Origin: Pseudomonadota bacterium
GTDB taxonomy: Bacteria > Pseudomonadota > Alphaproteobacteria > Rickettsiales > UBA1997
Assembly (NCBI GenBank): GCA_009921385.1
Contig: RFXY01000039.1
Span: 1-8,003, forward strand
DNA: 8,003 nt
Direction: 5' to 3'
Part shown: piece after piece, positions 1 to 6,683 of the stretch
Layout: each line of letters begins with the position of its first letter
How positions within the stretch are numbered: the stretch's first letter is position 1
The notes under the pieces: generated by a model
The model's database searches: none
Told to the model about the DNA's origin: nothing
The model's input: the letters and a program-made list of their open reading frames with translations, nothing else
Program-made: the position numbers and the translations under genes

Positions 1-606
1 GAATTTATTCATCAAATCAACTCTTGGCTAGTCGAAATTATAGTTGATCTTGGTTATTTCGGCATTTTTTTAGGTATGTTTTTAGAAAGCACTTTGGTGC
101 CAATTCCTAGCGAAGTTGTCATGATACCAGCAGGAATGGCTGTGGCAAAGCATCAATTGAACTTTTTTTTAGTAATTTTTTTTGGTATTTTAGGCAATTG
201 CTTGGGGGCGGTATTTAGTTATTATTTGGCTTTGTGGCTTGGTCGCCCCGTCTTGCTAAAAATTGGGCGATTTTTTTGGATAAAACCCAAAACTATCGAC
301 AAAATAGAGTTATTTTTTGCAAAATATGGTGATGTCTCGGTGTTTATAGGCAGATTATTACCGGGTTTTCGACACTTCATTTCAATACCAGCTGGCATTG
401 CCAAAATGAATATGTCAAAATTTTTGCTCTACACCGTTCTTGGTTCTAGCATTTGGACAACAACTTTGGTAATTTTTGGTTATTATTTCGGAATTCATCA
501 TCAATATTTATTAAAAAACATCAAATTTATTGCCTTAATTTTGTTAATAATATTCTTGTCTTGGCTTTTTTACAAATATAAAATACAAAATCGTTATACA
601 AAATAA
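1..606 (+). CDS. DedA-family (VTT/SNARE-associated domain) membrane protein, 5' end outside window
   Basis: The frame is open from base 1 and the first in-frame ATG (76) falls inside a conserved block, so the true start lies upstream of the window; 201 residues are visible. The block GYFGIFLGMFLESTLVPIPSEVVM is the typical DedA re-entrant region (Glu followed by P-x-P), and the second signature, GRLLPGFRHFISIPAGIAKM, carries the conserved Gly-Arg...Pro-Gly-x-Arg motif. Several hydrophobic segments and a final membrane helix followed by a basic tail fit an inner-membrane protein. DedA proteins are linked to membrane homeostasis and, in some members, to undecaprenyl-phosphate or phospholipid translocation; which applies here cannot be told from sequence. 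The TAA stop is followed immediately by the uvrC ATG, so the two genes are probably cotranscribed. Family assignment is secure, specific substrate unknown. Confidence 0.9.
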   Translation, partial: EFIHQINSWLVEIIVDLGYFGIFLGMFLESTLVPIPSEVVMIPAGMAVAKHQLNFFLVIFFGILGNCLGAVFSYYLALWLGRPVLLKIGRFFWIKPKTIDKIELFFAKYGDVSVFIGRLLPGFRHFISIPAGIAKMNMSKFLLYTVLGSSIWTTTLVIFGYYFGIHHQYLLKNIKFIALILLIIFLSWLFYKYKIQNRYTK

Positions 607-2286
607 ATGTCGGTTGAAGATATCAAGCCATTTTTATCACAAATTCCCACTCAAAGCGGTGTCTATCAATTTTTCGATAAAGATAAGCAAATATTATATG
701 TTGGTAAAGCCAAAAATCTCGCCAAAAGAGTTAATAATTACACCAATTTTTCAGGCCTTTCTCTTCGCATTAAAAGAATGGTTACTTTGGCAAAAAGCAT
801 CGAAATTAACATCACCAACACCGAGCTTGAAGCTTTATTGCTTGAGCATAATCTCATCAAAAAACTACTTCCGCCTTTCAATATTTTGCTAAAAGATGGC
901 AAAACTTTTCCACAAATCGTTATTTCTAAGCATGTTTTTCCACAAATTAATAAATATCGAGGCAAAAAAACCACAGGAAATCAAAAAATATTCGGCCCGT
1001 TTGCCGATGCTTTTGCAGTAAAAAAAACTATCGATTTAATCAGAAAAACTTTTTTACTGAGAGGGTGCAGCGATGCCGAATTTAATAACAGAAAAAAACC
1101 TTGCCTTGATTATCAAATTAAAAAATGCTCTGCCCCTTGTGTGAACCTGATAGAACAAGCAGATTATAACAAAAATGTTGCCAGTGCCATCGAAGTTTTA
1201 GCAGGCAAAACAGCACAAGTAAAAAGCGATTTAGAGCAAAAAATGCAACAATATAGCCAAAATTTACAATATGAAAAGGCCATAGAAACAAGAGATCAAA
1301 TCAAAGCAATCGAGGTTATTTCGCAAAAACAAAGCATCAATACTTTTTTTACTGGCGATTTTGATTTGTTAAATTTAATGGTTTTACAAAGCAAGATTTG
1401 CATTTATATATCTTTTTATCGAGCTGGTCAAAATTATGGAGCGAAGCCATATTTTTTCGAATATGAAGAAGATTTTGATTTATCTATTTTTTTGTCAGAT
1501 TTTATCGGACAATTTTATTTAGATCAGCAACCGCCCACAGCTCTTATTTGCAACATAATGCCTCACCAGCATACATTATTAGAAAGTTTTCTCACTAATT
1601 TAGCTCATAAAAAAATTGTCATTGAAAATCCACAAAAAGGAATAAAGTTTAATTTATTGCAAGAACAATATCATCTGGGGTGGCAATTGTTGGAACAAAA
1701 AGTTTCTCATCATCTTAGCACTAAACAAATTTTGTTGGAAATTAAAAAAATATTTTCACTAGCCAAATTGCCACAAAGAATAGAAGTCTACGACAACAGC
1801 CACACCAATTTTACCAATGCAGTAGGCGCTATGATTGCAGTTGGGGTTGATGGTTTTATTAAAAGCGGTTATCGTAAATTTTATTTACAACAAAACACAA
1901 CTCAAGAATTAACCAATCTTACCAACAATCACAAAGACGACACCGCTATGTTAAAAGAAATGCTGTATCGTCGATTTGCCCATAAAAATAATAAAACTCA
2001 GGCAATAATACCAGATTTATTGCTAATTGATGGCGGCAAACCGCAGGTGCAGGCAGTAAAAATTATTTTACAAGAACTTGAATTAGATATTGCTATCATT
2101 GGCATTGCCAAAGGTGAAAATAGAAATGCTGGTCAAGAAACTTTTCATTTGCCTAATCAAACAGAATTAAAACTCGAAAATAATTCTCCCGTTCTTTATT
2201 TTTTACAAAAAATTCGTGACGAAGCCCACAGATTCGCCATCAGTAGCCATAGATTATTAAGACAAAAAAAATTTATAAAACCATAA
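607..2286 (+). CDS. uvrC: UvrABC excinuclease subunit C, lacking the C-terminal HhH domain
   Basis: UvrC makes both incisions in nucleotide excision repair after UvrA/UvrB damage recognition. Visible parts in order: GIY-YIG nuclease (about residues 13-95) with Y20, Y31, K34, R41, Y45, E80 and N92; a cysteine cluster C154, C166, C174, C178, matching the positions reported to hold an iron-sulfur cluster in E. coli UvrC; a UVR motif for UvrB contact (about 207-237); and the RNase H-like nuclease with D396 in VYDNSH, D445, D475 in LLIDGG and H541 in DEAHRFA. All catalytic residues appear present. The protein ends at residue 559, only 18 residues after H541, whereas E. coli UvrC (610 residues) continues about 70 further and ends in a tandem helix-hairpin-helix domain. 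That domain is absent here. The ATG directly abuts the upstream stop codon and no clear Shine-Dalgarno sequence is seen. Confidence 0.96.
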   Translation: MSVEDIKPFLSQIPTQSGVYQFFDKDKQILYVGKAKNLAKRVNNYTNFSGLSLRIKRMVTLAKSIEINITNTELEALLLEHNLIKKLLPPFNILLKDGKTFPQIVISKHVFPQINKYRGKKTTGNQKIFGPFADAFAVKKTIDLIRKTFLLRGCSDAEFNNRKKPCLDYQIKKCSAPCVNLIEQADYNKNVASAIEVLAGKTAQVKSDLEQKMQQYSQNLQYEKAIETRDQIKAIEVISQKQSINTFFTGDFDLLNLMVLQSKICIYISFYRAGQNYGAKPYFFEYEEDFDLSIFLSDFIGQFYLDQQPPTALICNIMPHQHTLLESFLTNLAHKKIVIENPQKGIKFNLLQEQYHLGWQLLEQKVSHHLSTKQILLEIKKIFSLAKLPQRIEVYDNSHTNFTNAVGAMIAVGVDGFIKSGYRKFYLQQNTTQELTNLTNNHKDDTAMLKEMLYRRFAHKNNKTQAIIPDLLLIDGGKPQVQAVKIILQELELDIAIIGIAKGENRNAGQETFHLPNQTELKLENNSPVLYFLQKIRDEAHRFAISSHRLLRQKKFIKP

Positions 2287-2303
2287 AATCACTGCTGTGT
2301 CAC

Positions 2304-2585
2304 ATAATAACATTTCCACTAATTAAAACCACACTTCGATCTAAATTCCCCGCACTAAAGAAGGGGTGGCCGCGATAGAGGACGGTGTAGTGTCGGCAAC
2401 CAGCACAACCCTCGTATTCCCTCGAAAAAACATCGGCGATCGTCTCCTAACACTACCCCGTCGACCTTCGGTCGCCACCCCTTCTAAAAAAGGGGAATTT
2501 TGCACCGCATTCGATCTGAATTTCTCTTCCACGGAATGGGGAATTTAGATCGAAGTGTGGTTTTAATTAGTGGAAATGTTATTAT
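2304..2585. repeat. 282-bp palindromic element with perfect 48-bp inverted terminal arms (MITE-like)
   Basis: Bases 2304-2351 and 2538-2585 are exact reverse complements over 48 bp; the match fails at the next outer base. The 186-bp centre (2352-2537) is about 53% G+C by hand count, far above the flanking genes. It begins 17 bp after the uvrC stop and ends 4 bp before the dacF stop, so it fills the whole gap between two convergent genes. No transposase is encoded; short ORFs on both strands are by-products of the palindrome. No flanking direct repeat is visible, so target-site duplication is not shown. It recalls Rickettsia palindromic elements and other non-autonomous bacterial repeats in size and form, but I cannot assign it to a named family. 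In RNA either strand could fold into a very stable hairpin, so it may also act as a two-way transcription barrier. Confidence 0.9.
2344..2499. repeat. Nested inner inverted repeat within the palindromic element
   Basis: Inside the larger element a second symmetric structure is visible: AATTCCCC (2344-2351) can pair with GGGGAATT (2492-2499), a 12-bp perfect pair joins 2359-2370 with 2474-2485, and a 13-bp pair with one mismatch joins 2381-2393 with 2450-2462. The left AATTCCCC can therefore pair with either the inner copy or the outer right arm. The octamer TTCGATCT also occurs as a direct repeat at 2335-2342 and 2510-2517, suggesting a partial second copy of the end sequence was added. The GC-rich core motif with AGAAGGGGTGGC resembles dispersed intergenic repeats seen in many bacteria, but identity with any of them is not established. 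Confidence 0.7.
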
Positions 2586-2589
2586 AACT

Positions 2590-3789
2590 TTATCTAAAAA
2601 CATTATTGGTCAAAAAATTGTTAATTTTATATTGTAATAAAAATTTAATTTTCCTTATAAAACCAACTTTTTCTATGTTTTCGTGCGAAAAAAGATCGAA
2701 TTGATATTTTTGACCATCTTTTAATTTTAAAATCAATTCACCGATTTTTTGGTTTTTTTTCACAGGAGCCACCGCAGGATTGTTAATTTTGACAAAAGCT
2801 TCAATAGAATTAAGATCTTGATCTTTTGGTATGGTAAAAGCAATATTTTGCCCTAAAACCGCCCTTACTTTGGCTTTTTCTCCAAGCCAAACATCAACTT
2901 TGGCTAAGATTTGCCCTTTTTGAAAAATAGAAATTTTTTTATATTCATTAAAACCATAATCAAATAAATCGGTAATAATTTGTTCACGAATTTTTGGTTT
3001 AGGAGCTTTATTGACCACCGCCACCAATTTGCGATTTTGACGTTTCACAATAGCAGTAAGACCATAACCGCCATCGCCAGTATAACCAGTTTTACCCCCT
3101 AAAATGCCGTCGTAATGCTTGCTAATTAGTGGATTGCGATTTCGTTGAGTGATATTGCGATAAGTAAATTCTTCGATATGCAAAAAACTTTTATACTCAG
3201 GAAAATCAGAATAAAGCCGAGCAGTAAGAGTGGCAATATCTTTTAAAGTCATATAATGGCCTTGCTGGTTTAGACCATGAGGATTTTTAAAGCTTGAGCT
3301 ATACATACCAAGCTCTTTGGCTTTTTTATTCATCAGTTCAATAAACTTATCGTATCCGCCGGCGGTTGATTCGGCCAAAGCAATGGCCGCATCATTGCCC
3401 GAAACAGCCAGCAAGCCTTTTACCAAATCTTCGATCGAAACAATATCGCCATAGTTTAAAAACATAGAAGAACCGCTTTTTTTCCAGGCATCTTTGCCAA
3501 TAAGGCATTGACTACTAAGATTGATAGAGCCTTTTTTTATTAAATCAAAAACCACATAAGCAGTCATCAGCTTAGTCATAGAAGAAGGAGCGAGAGAGGT
3601 GTTAGAATTTTTAGACAACAAAACTTCTTTACTGTCAGCATCAATCAAAAAGTAGTATTGAGCCTGATCGAGATGCGGATATTTTTCAAGCACAACATTG
3701 GCAAACACAGGTTTTTTTAGACACAAAGCACAACAAATGAAAGCTAAAAAATGAAATGATAATTTTTTCAATAAATCAAAATTAATCAT
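2590..3789 (-). CDS. dacF: D-alanyl-D-alanine carboxypeptidase, PBP5/6 (DacF) family
   Basis: This periplasmic enzyme removes the terminal D-Ala from peptidoglycan stem pentapeptides and is a low-molecular-weight penicillin-binding protein. All three active-site motifs are present: S70-M-T-K73, S130-G-N132 and K233-T-G235. Residues 1-30 form a signal peptide with a hydrophobic core and a V-F-A end at A30. A C-terminal beta-rich PBP5-type domain follows (about 280-372, containing VDVWLGEKAKVRAVLG), and the end is basic and amphipathic, as in family members that sit against the membrane. The length of 399 is usual. The gene starts two bases after the TAG of the lipoprotein gene upstream, so it is almost certainly cotranscribed with it and perhaps coupled in translation. 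Its stop codon lies 4 bp from the palindromic element. The dacF symbol follows alphaproteobacterial naming. Confidence 0.95.
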   Translation of the reverse strand: MINFDLLKKLSFHFLAFICCALCLKKPVFANVVLEKYPHLDQAQYYFLIDADSKEVLLSKNSNTSLAPSSMTKLMTAYVVFDLIKKGSINLSSQCLIGKDAWKKSGSSMFLNYGDIVSIEDLVKGLLAVSGNDAAIALAESTAGGYDKFIELMNKKAKELGMYSSSFKNPHGLNQQGHYMTLKDIATLTARLYSDFPEYKSFLHIEEFTYRNITQRNRNPLISKHYDGILGGKTGYTGDGGYGLTAIVKRQNRKLVAVVNKAPKPKIREQIITDLFDYGFNEYKKISIFQKGQILAKVDVWLGEKAKVRAVLGQNIAFTIPKDQDLNSIEAFVKINNPAVAPVKKNQKIGELILKLKDGQKYQFDLFSHENIEKVGFIRKIKFLLQYKINNFLTNNVFR

Positions 3790-3791
3790 AG

Positions 3792-4595
3792 CTAATTATT
3801 TTGATTTTCAGTTGTGGTTGATTGAGTTTTTGTTGCATCTGATTGTGATTTTTTTGCTTCTGTTGATGCTTCTTCTTTTGATGTGGTATTGTTAAAATAT
3901 TTAGCTTTTTTATAGCGATTAGCATTAATAGCTTGCTTGTCGATGGCATAAAAAAGATTTTCTTCGAGCAATTGATCTTTTTTGAGATATTCTTTAATTT
4001 GATTTTGATATAATAGTTCTCTTTTTTCTTCTATTAACTTTTGACTGATAACATTTTGAGCGGTATTTTGTTGTTTTTTGAGGTTTGAGATGTTTTCTTG
4101 CAAGGTAGAATTTTGAGAAAACAAATAATTTTTATTATTATCATCAATTGGCACACCATATTTATCGGCAACAGGAACATTGATAGAATCAAATTCTAGC
4201 CCAATGCGATGAAAAGGTTTTGAGCCGGTAGAATTGTAAGATATTTCGAAAATTCGGTTAGGATCGCTAGCTAAACCTTGTTGAAATTGATAATTTTCAT
4301 AATAAGGAAAAGATCGTTGAGGGAAAGGCTGGCCAAAATAAACAGAACCAATGTAGTAGTCAAAAGTAAGCTCGTTTTCGTCTTGCGGAAAATAAAATTG
4401 AGAATAGGGAGTTTCGAAACTAGTTGCCATTGTATCGGATTTGTTTTGAGAAATTCGATCTTTGTTGATTGATTTAATTTCTTTGGCAAATTTTTTTTTA
4501 AAACTTTTATTGCCTTTTAGAGCTTGATTTTCGTAATAACAAGAAGAAAAAAAAAGCAAAAGTAACCAACAAAAAGAAGTGATTTTTTTTAACAT
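3792..4595 (-). CDS. Predicted lipoprotein of unknown function
   Basis: I do not recognise this 267-residue protein. Its N-terminus is a lipoprotein signal: basic MLKK, a hydrophobic run, then F-F-S-S-C with the predicted lipidated cysteine at C19. Residues about 55-125 are rich in Tyr, Phe and Pro and look folded (YYIGSVYFGQPFPQRSFPYY); about 165-225 are charged and helical, possibly coiled coil; the last 30 residues are low-complexity Ser/Thr/Glu/Asn. It lies between a SPOR-domain lipoprotein (3 bp away) and dacF (2 bp away), so a role in envelope or peptidoglycan maintenance is a reasonable inference from context only. Homopolymer tracts of 8-9 bases occur at 4583-4590, 4547-4555 and 4491-4499, all near the start. 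The ATG at 4595 is chosen because it gives a complete signal sequence. Confidence 0.85.
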   Translation of the reverse strand: MLKKITSFCWLLLLFFSSCYYENQALKGNKSFKKKFAKEIKSINKDRISQNKSDTMATSFETPYSQFYFPQDENELTFDYYIGSVYFGQPFPQRSFPYYENYQFQQGLASDPNRIFEISYNSTGSKPFHRIGLEFDSINVPVADKYGVPIDDNNKNYLFSQNSTLQENISNLKKQQNTAQNVISQKLIEEKRELLYQNQIKEYLKKDQLLEENLFYAIDKQAINANRYKKAKYFNNTTSKEEASTEAKKSQSDATKTQSTTTENQNN

Positions 4596-4598
4596 AGA

Positions 4599-5453
4599 TT
4601 AGTGTTTAATAATAACAGCTTCTTGCCCAGATTTTTTAATTTTTTGCATTTCTTTTGATGCCATTAAACGAGTTTGATACGGCCCCACAACAGCCCTATA
4701 AACTGTTTTGCCACCTAAATTTGCCTCGATTACTTCGATATTTTTATGTTTTGATTTTTGGCTAAAATCAACGGCATTTTCTTGGTTGTTAAAAGAGGCA
4801 AGTTGTAAATAAAATTTCTTTTCATTGTAATTTTTTATTGCTAAAGGCTGTTTTTCTTGCGATTTTTGCAGATTTTTCTTGGATTTATCAGAAATTTTCT
4901 CTTTTTCTTTAATATTTTTGGTTTCATTGGTATAATTACCTTTAATAATCATTTCTTCTTCTGGCACTTGATTATTGACCGAGGCGGGCTTGGGCGACAA
5001 CGAATTTGCAACATTTTCGGCAAAATCATATTTTTGGTCGGCAATATTTTTGACCGATTGTTGCTGATTATTGCTGTATTGCACATTGGTGTTGGCAGAT
5101 GAAGATTGGTTAGAATCTAGTGTATTTTGGGGTTTAAGGGCGGGGTTGGCATTTTCGACCAAAACTTGATTGGTTGGAGAAATATTTTGCACCGAATTTT
5201 GAGCTAAATTTTGATTTAAAGATTTATCTAAGGTAGCATCATTTTTATTGCTTTGCAAAGTATTTTGCTTAGCATTACCTAAAATTTGAGCATTTTCTTC
5301 TGGAACACGAAACTTAATTGGCTTAGATTTACCAGCAAGATTAACAAAACGAAGTTGCGATGATTGATTTTTATTGCAAGAAAATACAACAAAAATTGCA
5401 AGAATTGTTAAAAATTGTGTGCAGTAATTAAGTAATTTAAGGTTTTTTAACAT
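4599..5453 (-). CDS. SPOR-domain lipoprotein
   Basis: The C-terminal 70 residues (about 213-283) form a SPOR domain, with the typical first strand FYLQLASF and the later YRAVVGPY followed by an amphipathic helix. SPOR domains bind glycan strands stripped of stem peptides, as found at division septa. The N-terminus is a lipoprotein signal ending in V-V-F-S-C with the modified cysteine at C26. Just after it lies a compact block (residues 34-58, LRFVNLAGKSKPIKFRVPEE then NAQIL), and the region about 60-210 is a long Asn/Gln/Ser/Lys-rich linker expected to be disordered. In alphaproteobacteria RlpA, a SPOR lipoprotein with a double-psi barrel transglycosylase domain, often precedes dacF; no such domain is visible here, so I do not call it rlpA. 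Likely anchored in the outer membrane and acting in the periplasm. Confidence 0.88.
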   Translation of the reverse strand: MLKNLKLLNYCTQFLTILAIFVVFSCNKNQSSQLRFVNLAGKSKPIKFRVPEENAQILGNAKQNTLQSNKNDATLDKSLNQNLAQNSVQNISPTNQVLVENANPALKPQNTLDSNQSSSANTNVQYSNNQQQSVKNIADQKYDFAENVANSLSPKPASVNNQVPEEEMIIKGNYTNETKNIKEKEKISDKSKKNLQKSQEKQPLAIKNYNEKKFYLQLASFNNQENAVDFSQKSKHKNIEVIEANLGGKTVYRAVVGPYQTRLMASKEMQKIKKSGQEAVIIKH

Positions 5454-5488
5454 AAATTATTTTGGTGATATTTTGAGCTAACAATAAA

Positions 5489-5516
5489 ATCATAGCATTT
5501 TATTTTTGTTTTGCAA
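5489..5516 (-). promoter_or_regulatory. Candidate sigma-70-type promoter for the SPOR-lipoprotein-dacF group
   Basis: Reading the minus strand, TATGAT (5494-5489) differs from the -10 consensus at one position and is preceded by TGC, an extended -10 arrangement. TTGCAA (5516-5511) is a partial -35 match, 16 bp upstream. A start near 5482 would give a leader of about 30 nt before the ATG at 5453. The -10 overlaps the MFS stop codon and the -35 lies in one arm of the perfect palindrome there. In such AT-rich DNA chance matches are common, so this is only a candidate. Confidence 0.3.
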
Positions 5517-6683
5517 ATAAAAAAAAATATTTTTATTTGCAAAACAAAAATAAAAAACACCAGCCAAAATAATGCTTAACACAAAACCAAAACTAATATG
5601 CCACATCATCAAAAAACTAGTAAGCAAAATACCAAAAAAAGCCCCCAAAGTGCCAATTAGCTGAAATGTCGCTCCTGCCTGCATTTCTTGTTGCTGATAA
5701 TCATTGCTCATCATCGAAAAAACTGAAACAAACAAAAAAGCAATGCCACTGCCATAAAAAAAATAAAGCCAAAGTAGCAGAAAATAAGAATTTTGCTTAA
5801 AAAACACCAGCAGAAAAATAATTATAAAACAACAACAGCAAATAACAAAACCAATATTTATCAAGGTTTTTTCTTGATATTTTTTTAATAAAAAGCCCGC
5901 TACAATATCAAAAACCGTGCTCGACATATAGGCGGTAATTAGCAATCCAGCATTTTCAGTAGAAAAACCGATATTAACTCCAAAAAGAACGGTGCAGGTC
6001 ATTAAAGTGTAGGTTTGAAAATCTAAAAAAAATCGAGCTAAGAAACACTGTTTATTTTTTTGCCAAAAATTTTTTAAACTAATTTTGTTGGTTATAGAAT
6101 TGTCAATTGCCACCCGCTTGATATCGCCAACAATTGGTAAAAGCACTAGCATTGCTAAAAAAACCAAGCCACCAGACACTGCAAAAGAAAAATAGTTGGT
6201 TGCCCCAAATATTTTTACCAAAACAGGTCCTAAAGCCAAGCCAAAAGAAATAGCAGTGCTAAAAAAGGCAATTCCTAGGCCTCTATTGTGTTTTTCTAAA
6301 AAAATATTAAGCCAAGCAAAGCGACTTACCACAATAATTAACCAAAAAAAACCTAAAATTAAAGTAAAACAAAACCACACAAACAAATTGCTGGTCATAA
6401 AATAAATCAGCAAAACCAATATCGCATAAAAAATTATTGCCAAAAAAAACATTCGCCAAGGCTTAAGCTTGCTGGCTAAATAAGAAAAACAAAGAGAAGC
6501 AAGAATAATGCCAGCAGTTTCTGCCAAAAAAGTATAAGAAATGGTTGAGGCCTTGATGTGACTAGCCTGCAATAACCCTGGAAAAATCACCAAATTCATG
6601 CCAAAAGCAGTGGCAAAAAGCACAAAACTAGCATAAAGAAATTTAGTTTTATGCAAAAACAACAAAGAAAGATTAAAACTCAT
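5490..6683 (-). CDS. MFS transporter, 12 transmembrane segments, substrate unknown
   Basis: A 397-residue protein with twelve predictable membrane helices in the usual 6+6 arrangement: six up to about residue 185, a central charged cytoplasmic loop (about 187-217, [10 protein letters not shown] onward), then six more to about 380. The loop between helices 2 and 3 ([11 protein letters not shown]) is a degenerate form of the MFS motif A, and [20 protein letters not shown] in helix 5 resembles the Gly/Pro-rich motif C region typical of exporters. This suggests an efflux-type member of the major facilitator superfamily, but the substrate cannot be inferred. Its start overlaps the ispG stop by 4 nt (ATGA), which favours translational coupling. 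The last 20 or so codons lie within a perfect 26-bp palindrome. A 36-bp gap separates it from the next gene. Confidence 0.9.
   Translation of the reverse strand: MSFNLSLLFLHKTKFLYASFVLFATAFGMNLVIFPGLLQASHIKASTISYTFLAETAGIILASLCFSYLASKLKPWRMFFLAIIFYAILVLLIYFMTSNLFVWFCFTLILGFFWLIIVVSRFAWLNIFLEKHNRGLGIAFFSTAISFGLALGPVLVKIFGATNYFSFAVSGGLVFLAMLVLLPIVGDIKRVAIDNSITNKISLKNFWQKNKQCFLARFFLDFQTYTLMTCTVLFGVNIGFSTENAGLLITAYMSSTVFDIVAGFLLKKYQEKTLINIGFVICCCCFIIIFLLVFFKQNSYFLLLWLYFFYGSGIAFLFVSVFSMMSNDYQQQEMQAGATFQLIGTLGAFFGILLTSFLMMWHISFGFVLSIILAGVFYFCFANKNIFFYLQNKNKML
5498..5555. repeat. Perfect 26-bp AT-rich palindrome inside the 3' end of the MFS gene
   Basis: Bases 5498-5523 and 5530-5555 are exact reverse complements separated by a 6-base loop (5524-5529). 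Each arm holds a few G/C pairs, centred on TTTGCAAA. The whole structure is translated, encoding most of the last 20 residues of the transporter. No T-run follows on either strand, so it is not a classical intrinsic terminator. In the transcript it would form a stem near the end of the MFS reading frame, possibly affecting mRNA decay or read-through to the SPOR gene. Confidence 0.85.

Noticed and set aside
76..606. Using the ATG at 76 as the DedA start
   Set aside because: The frame is open to base 1 and the residues before the ATG fit the conserved DedA N-terminal region, so this Met is internal.
614..892. 92-codon ORF in another frame within uvrC
   Set aside because: Fully inside the well-supported GIY-YIG coding region and without any recognisable domain.
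2287..2345. Possible frameshifted continuation of UvrC
   Set aside because: Both alternative forward frames after the stop were read and neither shows helix-hairpin-helix sequence before running into the repeat arm.
2341..2548. Overlapping ORFs of about 60 codons on both strands inside the palindromic element
   Set aside because: They mirror each other because the DNA is palindromic, have no ribosome binding site or recognisable domain, and are best explained as by-products of the GC-rich repeat.
2296..2595. Target-site duplication around the palindromic element
   Set aside because: The bases just outside the arms (ending GTGTCAC on the left, starting AACTTTA on the right) do not form a matching direct repeat.
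4857..5102. 81-codon plus-strand ORF antisense to the SPOR lipoprotein gene
   Set aside because: It lies opposite a low-complexity Asn/Gln/Lys-rich linker, whose complement reads as hydrophobic residues; no independent evidence of coding.
5498..5555. Intrinsic terminator for the MFS gene
   Set aside because: The stem is AT-rich, lies inside the coding sequence upstream of the stop codon and is not followed by a T-run on either strand.
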